A stretch of DNA of 64,000 nt. Origin: Calditrichota bacterium. GTDB taxonomy: Bacteria; Calditrichota; Calditrichia; Calditrichales; J004. The position numbers and the translations under genes were made by a program. Under the pieces are notes generated by a model. It did not search any database, was not told the DNA's origin, and saw only the letters and a list, made by a program, of their open reading frames with translations. Shown piece after piece: positions 17,946 to 27,115 of this stretch (position 1 is the first letter of the stretch; every line of letters starts with the position of its first letter). Location: contig JABFGF010000002.1 in assembly GCA_013112635.1 (NCBI GenBank), forward strand, positions 186,001 through 250,000, given 5' to 3'.

Positions 17946-20900
17946 TTATTTGATAAGCAAACCACGCTGAATTGCTGTTTTATTTCCTGTACTTAACTTA
18001 AAAATATAAATACCGGAACTAACATTTTGCGCCTGCCAAACCGCATTATAACTACCGGCTGCTAATTCTGCATCCACCAGTTTTGCAATATGCTGACCAA
18101 GCACATTATAAACATCCAAAGTAACATGGCCTTCATCCATAATGCTGTAGTTAAGCTGTGTTACCGGATTAAACGGATTTGGGAAAACAGGTTTTAGAGC
18201 AAATGCTGTTGGGTAAAGCTGGCTTTCCAGGTTTAAAGAATTAATATAAGATTCCGTACCAACTGCTAAAGTAAATTCTCTTTTTTGTGATCCTTTTGCG
18301 GCGAATTTAATATCATTTTGATTTTTTAAGTTAAATGATAAAGCCGTTTTATGATCGAAAAGAAAAATATCTTTATCAGCAAGATTAGTTAATCCTGAAA
18401 ATTCAAGAGTCAAAACTTCTTCAGCAGGATTGGTATAACAGGTGAATTGCCAGGTATGGCCTTCCTGATTGATTTCCCTGATATCTGTTACTTTATGTTC
18501 TTCTCTTTCATTTTTAAAAGAGATATACACTTGTTTTTGTAATCGTGGCGGTGCTGACAAATCAAATGAATCCAACTCATCCGATGCATTTTTTAGCTGT
18601 CCTGCAAAATTAAAAGCGCTACTACTTTTTCCATTAGTGGCCTTTATCCGGATTAGCCAATTATCATCAGAATTATTTTTAGTAGAATAAACTGTGGCTG
18701 GTTTACCAAGCTTGTCCGCTCCGGGCGCAATATAAAAATTTGTCCCGTCGGCAACCCAAAGCGCATAACCGCGCCATGGTTCCAATCCACTCTCATTTAG
18801 TTCCCAATCACCCGTAAAAGTCCAAAGCTTGTAATCTACCTGGGGCCATGTATACAAGCTGTCAAAGGGAACCCGGAAATTGAATGGATTACCAATCAGG
18901 CTCCATCCTTTTGGAACGCTAATTTCATAATCTTCACTTGCATCTATGGTTGAACCTGTCCCGGAATTTACAGCATAATCATCCGCCATAATTATAAAAT
19001 AACCCTGATCAGGTGTAATATTGCCAACATCCGGATATTCCCTGATTTCCTGTGAAGTACGGTCATAACCAAACCAGCGAAAACGTTCGGTATCATAACT
19101 TCCCAAATCCGGATTGTTTGTTATAAACTTGGTTGGCGATTTATCATCTAAATCCAGCGGGATTGAAAAAAGGCGGTAATCAAAAACATCACTACCGGCG
19201 GGCGGAGTAACAGGATTTTCCAGACCTTGTGGCAGGGCAACAGTAATTCCTACAGTCTCACTGATCCTGTAATTATCATGATTATCACCAGACTCAACAT
19301 ACATCTCTACGCCTCTTTCGCTAACAGCAAACGATGGCACAGCACCCTGGTAAACATTCCCAGAAAATAAAGACATATCAACCTCAGTGAAATTTGTTTC
19401 ACCACCCTGTTTATAGAACAGAGAAACATAATCCACACCAGTATTATCTATCACTTCAATAGTAACAGGACTCTCGCTGCCTTTCTGCTCATCTTCGGAA
19501 TAATCAAAATTCGTAAACGCGGGCGCAGTTGTATCAATAATTGCAAAGGTTGATGTACTTACATCATTGATATCAGCATTTGCTACAGCAGATAAGCGAA
19601 TTAAACATTGATTAGATACAAGAGCCGGTAAAGTCCATTCATAAAAAGCAGGAGTTGCCGGAACCGAAGCCTCTACAACATTGAATCCATTTCCATTATT
19701 AAAACTGAATTCAATTTTAATATTTGCAACATCTGTGCTTGACCAGTTTATCCGTTTTACACGGCCTGCTTCCCATTGCTCCCCACCATTAGGAACACTT
19801 AGCGTAATAGTTGCTGAGCCAGCGGCAACAATTGAAAATACACTATTGCTAACATCTGTTATAGCCCCGTCATTTTTATCGGTAACTCTAACAAGACATT
19901 GGTTCGATGGCACATTTGGAATAGTCCAGGGAGTGCTTGAATTCCCCGAGGTGGCATCAACATCAGAGATAAATGACCAGGATGAGCCATTATTTGTGCT
20001 ATATTCTACCCGAAAATCAGATTCGTGTGTTGAGGTCCAATCTACATTATATTCAACTCCAACCGTTAAACTTTCCCCGCCATTTGGGTGGGAAACTGTA
20101 ATTGATGGGACGCCATTAATTGTAAAAAAATTATTGCTGACATCTGTCAAACCGCCATCGTTTACACTTGTAATTTTTACTTTATAATCAGCTCCAGCTG
20201 CAATAGCACCAGGAATGCTCCACTGAAACTCGCCATCACTTTCTGTTGATCCAACTATTTCAGAATCAAATGCTGCACCCTTAAACAAATCTATTTTTAC
20301 ATTTTCAGCAATGTTGTCATTCCAGCGGATATTAAATGAACCTGCAGCATTCCACTCTTCTCCACCATTAGGTTGTGTTACTTCAATAAAGGGTGATCCT
20401 TCGATGACAAAAGATAATTCTGATCCTCCAACAGAAGATGAAAAGCTGTTGTCAACTGCCTGTACTTCCCAGAAATATGTTCCTGGTCCCAACACAGTAG
20501 CCCAGGCCAGGTTTTGGCCAACATTGCCACTTTTAGACAATTTGTATTTTTTTGTGATCGGTATTGTATGCGACGATTTTATATCCCCTAAACCAGCAGC
20601 AGTTCCGATTCGCAGATTGTACGTTAATCCCATGGAATCTGTTTTAGTATCTCGACCACGGTTCCAAAATAGAGTAACCTCATTTCCATTTAGTGTATGA
20701 TCGACAAATGTTGGGGCAAATGGTCGGCCATTGGAAATTGAAGTATTGCTTGAATATAAAAATGTTCTCCGTGTTCCATCCGATTCCCAACCGGCAATGG
20801 CAAAATCCAAATCACCATCATTATCATAATCACCAACAGCTAAGGCGCAATTGGCAAGATTTGGTCCCTCAAAACCGCTGTCGTCAAATCCCGTTCCATT

Positions 20901-21869
20901 ATTCACATAAATCTTAGTTACATAACCTGCTGATGCTGAACCGGCAATAATAATATCCAGAGCACCATCGTTGTTAAAGTCCGCCCATTTTACATCACTT
21001 TTTTCCATTGGTTCTAAAATACCGGAAAACTCAGTAAAAGCGCTTAAATCATTTCTAAAAATCTTTGTTTCGGAACCGGGTAAATTTCCACTGATTAGTA
21101 AATCCAAATCACCATCCTGGTCAAAATCTCCCCAATCGGATGAGCTGTTTAAATACCCCGGAAAAGAAAATCCTGTATCACTAAATAGATTTTGATCCTG
21201 CTTGTATAAAACCGATGCGCGGCCATTATCACTTAAACCGGTAACAAACAAATCCAGATCACCATCGTTATCGAAATCGACCCATTCAAGATCACCACTT
21301 TCACTTCCATCAAGCTCAATTCCCGAATCAACAAAACCAATGCCCGAATTATTATAAATTTTTACCGGGCGGTCAATTGCACTATTTCTACCGGTATACG
21401 CTATATCAAGATCACCATCATTATCATAATCACCCCAATCAACAGCACAGTCTTCCATTGCTTCAAAACCATCATCTATTTCTGTAAACGAACCACCATC
21501 GTTTTTAAAGATGCGAGACTTTCGGACAATGCTTTTGCCGGCCATAAAAATGTCAAGATCACCATCGTTATCATAATCGCCCCATTTGGCATCAACAATT
21601 CGTGCAGCCAAAGGAAGTGTGATTAAAGAGTCTTTATGAAATGATGTTCCTGTATTAATGTAAACCACACCTATATTATTACTGTTTTCTTCACCCATTA
21701 AAAGCAAATCAAGGTCACCGTCTCCATCAAAATCACCAAATTCAATGGCTCCATGAGATCCTCCAAAAAAATCAATTGCTTGCGCAGTAAATGAGATCTG
21801 AAAAGCTTGTGAAAAACTGCAAAGAGTCAGAGAAGTTAGAACCAAGATTAAAATTGTTTTTGTTTTCAC
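17946..21869 (-). CDS. Secreted FG-GAP/VCBS repeat protein with type IX sorting tail (copy B)
   Basis: 1,307 residues with the same architecture as the protein at 13000-17055. A signal peptide (about 1-22, SFSQAF) comes first. A seven-fold FG-GAP propeller (about 24-380) is rich in DFDGDGDLD and DYDNDGDLD loops. A fibronectin-like region (about 385-480), PNGGE-type immunoglobulin-like repeats (about 490-770: QPNGGEEW, HPNGGESL, VPNGGEQW), a shared segment (YDTERFRWFGYDRTSQEIRE) and the sorting tail (about 1228-1307, PVFPNPFNPVTQLNYSI, LLIK end) follow. It is probably exported by a type IX system and may bind calcium. It is preceded by its own CsgG-like gene and followed by a strong terminator. 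The shared segments mark it as a paralogue of copy A, diverged in the propeller and Ig repeats. Confidence 0.9.
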   Translation of the reverse strand: MKTKTILILVLTSLTLCSFSQAFQISFTAQAIDFFGGSHGAIEFGDFDGDGDLDLLLMGEENSNNIGVVYINTGTSFHKDSLITLPLAARIVDAKWGDYDNDGDLDIFMAGKSIVRKSRIFKNDGGSFTEIDDGFEAMEDCAVDWGDYDNDGDLDIAYTGRNSAIDRPVKIYNNSGIGFVDSGIELDGSESGDLEWVDFDNDGDLDLFVTGLSDNGRASVLYKQDQNLFSDTGFSFPGYLNSSSDWGDFDQDGDLDLLISGNLPGSETKIFRNDLSAFTEFSGILEPMEKSDVKWADFNNDGALDIIIAGSASAGYVTKIYVNNGTGFDDSGFEGPNLANCALAVGDYDNDGDLDFAIAGWESDGTRRTFLYSSNTSISNGRPFAPTFVDHTLNGNEVTLFWNRGRDTKTDSMGLTYNLRIGTAAGLGDIKSSHTIPITKKYKLSKSGNVGQNLAWATVLGPGTYFWEVQAVDNSFSSSVGGSELSFVIEGSPFIEVTQPNGGEEWNAAGSFNIRWNDNIAENVKIDLFKGAAFDSEIVGSTESDGEFQWSIPGAIAAGADYKVKITSVNDGGLTDVSNNFFTINGVPSITVSHPNGGESLTVGVEYNVDWTSTHESDFRVEYSTNNGSSWSFISDVDATSGNSSTPWTIPNVPSNQCLVRVTDKNDGAITDVSNSVFSIVAAGSATITLSVPNGGEQWEAGRVKRINWSSTDVANIKIEFSFNNGNGFNVVEASVPATPAFYEWTLPALVSNQCLIRLSAVANADINDVSTSTFAIIDTTAPAFTNFDYSEDEQKGSESPVTIEVIDNTGVDYVSLFYKQGGETNFTEVDMSLFSGNVYQGAVPSFAVSERGVEMYVESGDNHDNYRISETVGITVALPQGLENPVTPPAGSDVFDYRLFSIPLDLDDKSPTKFITNNPDLGSYDTERFRWFGYDRTSQEIREYPDVGNITPDQGYFIIMADDYAVNSGTGSTIDASEDYEISVPKGWSLIGNPFNFRVPFDSLYTWPQVDYKLWTFTGDWELNESGLEPWRGYALWVADGTNFYIAPGADKLGKPATVYSTKNNSDDNWLIRIKATNGKSSSAFNFAGQLKNASDELDSFDLSAPPRLQKQVYISFKNEREEHKVTDIREINQEGHTWQFTCYTNPAEEVLTLEFSGLTNLADKDIFLFDHKTALSFNLKNQNDIKFAAKGSQKREFTLAVGTESYINSLNLESQLYPTAFALKPVFPNPFNPVTQLNYSIMDEGHVTLDVYNVLGQHIAKLVDAELAAGSYNAVWQAQNVSSGIYIFKLSTGNKTAIQRGLLIK

Positions 21870-21931
21870 TTTTAGAAATCCTTTTAATAATTCAGATTCT
21901 GATTAAATATTTTTTTATATAAAGCTAAACC

Positions 21932-21956
21932 GTCATCCTGAACTTGGTTCAGGATC
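21932..21956. repeat. REP-like palindrome GTCATCCTGAAC...GTTCAGGATCT
   Basis: ATCCTGAAC at 21935-21943 pairs perfectly with GTTCAGGAT at 21947-21955 across a three-base loop, preceded by GTC. The wording is that of a palindromic intergenic repeat common in many bacterial genomes. It sits in the 101-base gap between the copy B CsgG-like gene and its FG-GAP partner, where it could fold in the mRNA and lower expression of the second gene. Confidence 0.7.
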
Positions 21957-21970
21957 TATTAAATTTTGAA

Positions 21971-22627
21971 CTAATTCGATGGCGGTGGCCAGATACCACC
22001 TACATCAGGAAGCTCATCTGAACCGGATCCACCTTTATCGCCACCCAACAATAAAACAGCCGCGGCACCTGCAACTAAAACACCTCCGCCAACCCAATAA
22101 TACCAGGAGCTACCCCCTTCATCATCGGATGATTCCTTGACTTGTTTTCCGGCAATTTTTTTAGACGCAACTTCCAAAACATTCAAAAGACCGTCAGCAT
22201 CACCTCTGTAATCTTCGCTAACAGTTTTCATGATCCTTCCGGTTTGGACATCGATTATGCGCAAATCGAGCGTGTAAGTCTGGCCAATTTTACCAATACT
22301 TCCGCCTACCATTTGCTCCACTCCAACCAAACGTCCAATTTCAACAAGGCATTCGTCAGATACACAACCACTTTGTTGGAATCCTTGTTCGCCTAATATT
22401 TCATCCATTTGATCTCGCTCTAGGACGTGAAAAGCGCCAGTGTTTACTAATTTTGATCTTAGTCTGTCTGTTAATGTTTTAGCTGCAGATTTGGATACAC
22501 CCTCACCTTGCAGATCGAGCACAGCGATTCGTTTAATTTTTTGCTGTGCTAAAAGATTTGTTGGGAGAGATCCCAAAAGAATATAAAAGGTAAAGAGAAA
22601 CAACATCCCTTTGCTGACAGTTTTCAA
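21971..22627 (-). CDS. CsgG/LpoB-like secreted protein with C-terminal membrane segment (copy B)
   Basis: 218 residues, a paralogue of the protein at 17107-17763. The signal peptide (about 1-28, NLLAQQ) is different, but the CsgG-like core from KRIAVLDLQGEG to EDYRGDADGLL is nearly identical. Only Glu/Asp after VLER and Leu/Met in the GRI-KTVSE stretch were noticed as changes. The GCVSDEC cysteine pair, the C-terminal membrane helix, the glycine-rich linker and the PDVGGIWPPPSN end are kept. Codons differ throughout, so the match reflects selection on the protein and not a recent copy. A GGAGG-like ribosome site precedes the start (GCAGGAGGCAAATTTTG on the minus strand). It is the first gene of the copy B unit. 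Confidence 0.78.
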   Translation of the reverse strand: MKTVSKGMLFLFTFYILLGSLPTNLLAQQKIKRIAVLDLQGEGVSKSAAKTLTDRLRSKLVNTGAFHVLERDQMDEILGEQGFQQSGCVSDECLVEIGRLVGVEQMVGGSIGKIGQTYTLDLRIIDVQTGRIMKTVSEDYRGDADGLLNVLEVASKKIAGKQVKESSDDEGGSSWYYWVGGGVLVAGAAAVLLLGGDKGGSGSDELPDVGGIWPPPSN

Positions 22628-22895
22628 AATTTGCCTCCTGCTGTTTTTGATAAGAGAGTTTGACAGATGTTTTATTGAAATTTATAAATATATCTGCCGA
22701 ATAGTTTTAGTAAAGCTTTGGATTAAAATTCGAGAATCGAGATTAAAGAACTATATCATCCTAAAGGCTTATTTAGCTAAATATTGATGTACTTTTTATT
22801 AATTTGACATCAAATATTATGTAGCGTTAATTATTCTCGATAGTAAATTAAATTTATAAAATATTTTCTGTCTAAATATTTGAAAGGTATTCATC

Positions 22896-23675
22896 ATGAA
22901 AATCCCTATTTATCAGATCGATGCGTTTACTGACAAAATGTTTCAAGGCAATCCGGCTGCTGTTTGTCCCCTTGAAAAATGGCTGGATAAGAGCGTTATG
23001 CAGAATATCGCTGCTGAAAACAATCTTTCTGAGACCGCATTTTTTGTAAAAGAAGATGAAGGATACCGTTTGCGTTGGTTTACACCGACAATAGAAGTTG
23101 AATTATGCGGACACGCAACATTAGCAAGTGCACACGTTTTATTCAACTTTTTTAATTATAAAGATGAATATATACGGTTTTTTACCAGGAGTGGTCGCAT
23201 TTCTGTTAAGCAGGATAAAGATATGTTTGTTATGAACTTCCCTGCCCGGTTTCCGGAAGAAGTCCCAACTCCGGATGACCTTGTTCAAGGATTGGGGGCA
23301 ACGCCGGTAAAAGTTATGAAGGATATGAATTATCTGGCCGTTTTTGAAACCCCCGAGGAAGTGCGTGACCTGAAACCCAAATTTAGAGTCCTTTCAAGAA
23401 TTAATTATGCCGGTGTTATTTGTACCGCCCCAGGTAAAAAATATGATTTTGTTTCCCGGTATTTTGCTCCTTATGCCGGGATTAATGAAGATCCTGTTAC
23501 AGGCTCTACGCATACAACACTTGCGCATTATTGGGCAAAACGATTAGGCAAATCAGAGCTAGTAGCCCGACAAATTTCCAAACGAGGCGGCACACTTTAT
23601 TGCAAGGATTTAGCCGACCGAACAGAAGTTGGTGGGCATACTGTTCTTTACATGAAGGGTGAGATTGAAGTTTAA
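22896..23675 (+). CDS. PhzF family isomerase-like protein
   Basis: 259 residues, close to the family norm. The N-terminus IPIYQIDAFTDKMFQGNPAAV is the family signature, with the catalytic glutamate in NLSETAFF (Glu46). RWFTPTIEVELCGHATLASA and the second-half mirror motif APYAGINEDPVTGSTHTTLA are intact. These proteins have a diaminopimelate epimerase-like double fold. PhzF itself isomerises dihydro-hydroxyanthranilate in phenazine synthesis, but most relatives, as probably here, stand alone with unknown substrates; no other phenazine genes are nearby. An AAAGG ribosome site precedes the ATG. A TTGACA at 22804-22809 could be a -35 box, but the matching -10 is poor. It is monocistronic and followed by an inverted repeat. 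Confidence 0.92.
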   Translation: MKIPIYQIDAFTDKMFQGNPAAVCPLEKWLDKSVMQNIAAENNLSETAFFVKEDEGYRLRWFTPTIEVELCGHATLASAHVLFNFFNYKDEYIRFFTRSGRISVKQDKDMFVMNFPARFPEEVPTPDDLVQGLGATPVKVMKDMNYLAVFETPEEVRDLKPKFRVLSRINYAGVICTAPGKKYDFVSRYFAPYAGINEDPVTGSTHTTLAHYWAKRLGKSELVARQISKRGGTLYCKDLADRTEVGGHTVLYMKGEIEV

Positions 23676-23689
23676 TACAGTTTTATCTG

Positions 23690-23753
23690 TCATTCTGAGA
23701 GGAGCATAGCGTAGTGAAGAATCTAATTGTTTGCTAAGTTTCACTCAGAATGA
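23690..23753. repeat. Intergenic inverted repeat, TCATTCTGAG...CTCAGAATGA
   Basis: Perfect ten-base arms at 23690-23699 and 23744-23753 enclose GGAGCATAGCGTAGTGAAGA and an AT-rich centre. The wording (GTCATTCTGAG, GGAGC, then GAAGAATCT) is that of dispersed intergenic repeats seen in many genomes. It lies 15 bases after the PhzF-like gene and may also act as a weak transcription stop. Confidence 0.65.
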
Positions 23754-23816
23754 TATACTCCTTTGAAATGAGCCTTTGCCTTATTAAATTTACTTTCGCT
23801 AAATAAAAAACTCCAA

Positions 23817-24197
23817 ATGAAATTCTCAAAATTAATTCTTGCTTATGCCATCCTGCTTATAATTGATGGACTTCTTTTTCAATTTATTGCCGGTGTAAAA
23901 GATATCTCTTTGCTGACACCTATAATTTTTGGCGGGTTTATTTTAATTATGGGTTTGATGTCGCTAAAAAAAGACCTAAGCCTTTTTGCCCGTCACGGGG
24001 CAACTGCAGTTAGTCTGATTGCTTTTATCATTTCTGTTGGAAGTATTTTGGATATTATCACTCCTGAATCGGGCTCTGTTCAATTTGTTGATATTTCAAA
24101 AACGGCAATGGCCTGCCTATCTCTCATTTTTATAATTTTTGCTGTTAGGCAATTTGCTGAGGACCGTGGGAAGGAAACAGATAATGATGCTCAATAA
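23817..24197 (+). CDS. Small four-helix membrane protein, unknown
   Basis: 126 residues, not recognised. Four hydrophobic helices are visible at about residues 5-25, 32-52, 62-82 and 90-112, joined by very short loops. The C-terminus is hydrophilic (QFAEDRGKETDNDAQ) and so probably cytoplasmic. It is an integral inner-membrane protein without catalytic motifs that I can see. The next tiny membrane ORF begins inside its last codons, so the two are probably co-translated, perhaps as a small complex. It lies 141 bases after the PhzF-like gene, separated from it by an inverted repeat. Confidence 0.68.
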   Translation: MKFSKLILAYAILLIIDGLLFQFIAGVKDISLLTPIIFGGFILIMGLMSLKKDLSLFARHGATAVSLIAFIISVGSILDIITPESGSVQFVDISKTAMACLSLIFIIFAVRQFAEDRGKETDNDAQ

Positions 24198-24309
24198 GTT
24201 TTGGATTACTGTTGTCGTTATCGTTGTAATTGGCCATTTTATCTGGTTTGTTTTATACGCAATAAAAACTTTGAAAGACAGTGATCCAAACGACGAAGCA
24301 AATCCATAG
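24184..24309 (+). CDS. Tiny single-span membrane protein, unknown
   Basis: A 41-residue ORF starts with a double ATG at 24184-24189 and overlaps the end of the preceding membrane-protein gene by 14 bases in another frame. It begins MMLNKFWITV, has one hydrophobic helix (about residues 7-28) and a short acidic tail ending DEANP. The hydrophobic-then-acidic pattern and the overlap, typical of coupled genes, support it. No strong ribosome site was seen, which fits coupling. I do not recognise the family. It resembles small accessory subunits of membrane complexes only in size and topology. Confidence 0.5.
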   Translation: MMLNKFWITVVVIVVIGHFIWFVLYAIKTLKDSDPNDEANP

Positions 24310-24415
24310 TTTATATTAATCCAATTTTACATTGGTTCTCCCTATTTTAATATTCCCATAAATCCTTATATTAGCCTCATTACCAATCCCACATATATCA
24401 CTCCGGAGGAAAGCC

Positions 24416-25858
24416 GTGCTTGAAAAACTAAAGAAAATGGAGATGCCACATGTTTTTACCTTATTAACCATTGTCGTCTTTTTATGCAGTGCACTCACTT
24501 ACATTATTCCATCCGGAAAATACGAAAGAGAATCAAAAACAGTTGGCAGTATGACGCGCACAGTTATTGTTCCGGGTAGTTATAAAACCCAAGAAAAGCA
24601 ATATAGTGTTAAAGGTACAATTCTAGGAGAATCTGTTGAAGGCAAAGCCTCGCCTGTAAGCATAGTAAATTTTCTGAGTGCAATCCCCCGTGGAATGGCA
24701 GAAGCTGCAGAAATTATCTTTTTCATTTTTATTATTGGCGGTGTTTTGGGGATTCTTCAGGAAACAGGAATGATAATCGCCATCCTCCAAAAACTAATGG
24801 ACATTTTCAAACATTATAATGCCGCATTGACAATTATTATCATGTCTGCAATTGCTGTTGGAGGCTCAACACTTGGAATGGGTGAAGAGTTTATACCACT
24901 TGTGCCAATTTTTTTAATTATCTCCAAAGAAATGGGATTCGACAGAATTTATGGACTTGCCATTGTACTGGTTGCTGCTGATGTTGGATTTGCTGCTGCG
25001 ACAACAAATCCTTTTACTGTAAACATTGCCCAGGGCATTGCAGAGTTACCACTAAATAGTGAACTCACTTTTAGGTCTGTATTTTTGGTAACGATTCTTA
25101 TAACGTCAATAATTTATATTTTACAATACGGAAAAAAGATCAAAAAAAATCCGGCTTCTTCAATAATGGCAGGAGACAATTTTGATGTTTCAGACCACCA
25201 TCTTGAAAAAGTTGAACTTTCCCGCAAGCATATTTACATCCTGATAAGTAGCGTTCTGATTTTCATTTTTATACTATATTCCGTCCAGGCATTTGGCTGG
25301 TATTTAAACGAAATGGCTGGTGGGTTTATTTTAATGGGGATGGCTGCTATTATCATCAGTCGCATTAAACTATCAAAAGCTGTGCCTGCTTTTGTAAAAG
25401 GAATGGAAGAAATGGTTGTAGCAGCTTTAGTTGTTGGGTTTGCTAAAGGTATAAAGGTTGTTTTAGAAGATGGCCAGATACTTGATACTTTGATTTATTT
25501 AGCCGCAAATCTGCTTCAGGGTTTACCGAAAGTAATCGCCGCACAGGGAATGCTCATATTCCAATCAACTCTAAATTTCTTCATCCCATCAGGTTCAGGA
25601 CAAGCTGCAGTAACAATGCCACTTATGGCACCATTATCCGATATTTTAGGGCTTTCGAGGCAAACAGCTGTGTTTGCTTTTACATGTGGCGATGGTTTCT
25701 CAAATACTCTTGTGCCAACCGGTGGTGTATTGATGGCCATGCTTAGCTTGGCAAAAATCCCTTATCAAAAATGGCTTAAATTTATGTTTCCGCTTTTTAT
25801 TATGTTAATGGTTGTATCAGCAATTTTTCTTGCAATCTCTGTATACATCCATCAATAA
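24416..25858 (+). CDS. YfcC/DcuC-ArcD-like inner-membrane transporter
   Basis: 480 residues with about twelve hydrophobic helices. I place the start at GTG 24416, five bases after a strong GGAGGA. Family signs are MPHVFTLLTIVV, then YIIPSGKYE near the N-terminus, the repeated GSTLGMGEEF and PSGSGQAAVTMP re-entrant-loop motifs and GDGFSNTLVPTGG. This is the YfcC family, relatives of the DcuC and ArcD carriers for dicarboxylates or basic amino acids. The substrate cannot be told from sequence. Neighbours give no strong hint; the Kelch-like gene converges on it and a stem-loop lies between their ends. Confidence 0.88.
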   Translation: MLEKLKKMEMPHVFTLLTIVVFLCSALTYIIPSGKYERESKTVGSMTRTVIVPGSYKTQEKQYSVKGTILGESVEGKASPVSIVNFLSAIPRGMAEAAEIIFFIFIIGGVLGILQETGMIIAILQKLMDIFKHYNAALTIIIMSAIAVGGSTLGMGEEFIPLVPIFLIISKEMGFDRIYGLAIVLVAADVGFAAATTNPFTVNIAQGIAELPLNSELTFRSVFLVTILITSIIYILQYGKKIKKNPASSIMAGDNFDVSDHHLEKVELSRKHIYILISSVLIFIFILYSVQAFGWYLNEMAGGFILMGMAAIIISRIKLSKAVPAFVKGMEEMVVAALVVGFAKGIKVVLEDGQILDTLIYLAANLLQGLPKVIAAQGMLIFQSTLNFFIPSGSGQAAVTMPLMAPLSDILGLSRQTAVFAFTCGDGFSNTLVPTGGVLMAMLSLAKIPYQKWLKFMFPLFIMLMVVSAIFLAISVYIHQ

Positions 25859-25886
25859 AAATAGAGAAATATTAAAATAAAAAAAA

Positions 25887-25909
25887 CTTCCGGGTTAAAA
25901 GCCTGGAAG
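25887..25909 (-). terminator. Intrinsic terminator of the Kelch-like gene (minus strand)
   Basis: CTTCCGGG (25887-25894) pairs with CCTGGAAG (25902-25909), one pair being G-T, around a seven-base loop. Read on the minus strand it is followed by a T-run, 13 bases past the stop of the gene ending at 25922. It lies between convergent genes and may also serve the plus-strand transporter, though less well. Confidence 0.75.
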
Positions 25910-25921
25910 GATATTATAAAT

Positions 25922-27115
25922 CTACTTCATCAATATCATTTTTTGGACTGATTCAAAAAAACCACCGGTTTTGTATGAAACTTGTAAGCTATAAAAATAT
26001 ATACCTGAGGAAAATCTGTTTCCTTCAAAATTTGTTTTATACAAGCCGGGTGATAACTGCTTAGAAACAAGTGTCTTGACCTCACGCCCGATCATATCAA
26101 AAACCCGTAAGCTAACAAAACCTGGCTGGGAAATATTAAACTCAATAGTTGTTTGCGGATTAAACGGGTTTGGGTAATTCTGAAAAAGTTGGAATTTATC
26201 AGGTTTTTTTGATTGCATCTCCTCTAATCCAACGGCTGTCCCCTGAGGTACAATTTCCTCAACAATATTTACAGATTTATCGGTTGAGTCAATTCCACCT
26301 AGAACATAAAGCCCGCCTTCGTATTCTGCAGTAGCCATCCAGTGTCTTTTTGAACTTATTTCAAGACTATCTAAAGCCCATTCATCATTTGTTACACTAT
26401 AAACAAGGATACTTTTATATGTGGCATAACGTGATCCATCCGGATTACCACCAACACAATAAATCTGGTCATTAATTATGCCCATTGCCGAAGCGCCAAC
26501 CTGGTATAAGGATTTTGACAAAATTAATCTACCGTCACTGGAAGGATCATATCTGAAAAAAGTCGAATCATTGTAACCAATCACATAAATTTTTTCCTGA
26601 TATATTATTGAACTTAAATTTAAAGGACCATTTACATCTGCCTTGGTTTTAGTCGTCCATTCATTATTTTGAATTGAATATTCATGAATGTCACCATTTG
26701 GCAGAAATAAAAAGATATACCCATTCCAATGCTCTGCCGTAACACCCCATGTTGTTGTGTTTGGACTGTTTGCCAAATATGTCCAGTTTTTTGTATCAAG
26801 ATTATACTTTCTTAAAAAATGGGGTCCTGAAGGCCAACCGCTTATTAAATAAACTTCATTTCCAACACGAACTGTCTCAACATCCCAAAGGTTCTTATCA
26901 GGAATTATATCATCAAGCTCCCAACTTACACCATCGTAAACAAAAACGCTGTCATAAAGAATGGATCCCGACCAATTATTTGAGCCGCCAAAATAATAAA
27001 TCTTCCCATTGTAAACTTCTGCAGAACCGGCGCCAATTGGGATTGGTAAATTTGGGATCTGTTGTGAAAAAAGAGGAAGGACTATTAAAAACAAATATGT
27101 AATAATTATTTTCAT
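25922..27115 (-). CDS. Secreted Kelch-like beta-propeller protein with type IX sorting tail
   Basis: About 397 residues from the ATG near 27115, chosen because GGAGG lies six bases upstream and a signal peptide starts there (MKIIITYLFLIVLPLFSQQ). A frame open from a TTG at 27139 adds eight unlikely residues. About six Kelch-type blades follow (residues about 20-300), with strings such as GKIYYFGG, NEVYLISG, QIYCVGG and GGLYVLGG. After a linker the C-terminal type IX sorting domain (about 315-397) reads LFQNYPNPFNPQTTIEFNIS and ends SGIYFYSL...KMILMK. It is a surface or secreted protein of unknown ligand. No enzyme motif was seen. It is probably monocistronic. Confidence 0.87.
   Translation of the reverse strand: MKIIITYLFLIVLPLFSQQIPNLPIPIGAGSAEVYNGKIYYFGGSNNWSGSILYDSVFVYDGVSWELDDIIPDKNLWDVETVRVGNEVYLISGWPSGPHFLRKYNLDTKNWTYLANSPNTTTWGVTAEHWNGYIFLFLPNGDIHEYSIQNNEWTTKTKADVNGPLNLSSIIYQEKIYVIGYNDSTFFRYDPSSDGRLILSKSLYQVGASAMGIINDQIYCVGGNPDGSRYATYKSILVYSVTNDEWALDSLEISSKRHWMATAEYEGGLYVLGGIDSTDKSVNIVEEIVPQGTAVGLEEMQSKKPDKFQLFQNYPNPFNPQTTIEFNISQPGFVSLRVFDMIGREVKTLVSKQLSPGLYKTNFEGNRFSSGIYFYSLQVSYKTGGFFESVQKMILMK

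Noticed and set aside
22896-23675. Phenazine biosynthesis locus
   Set aside because: Only a PhzF-like gene is present; such genes are widespread outside phenazine producers.
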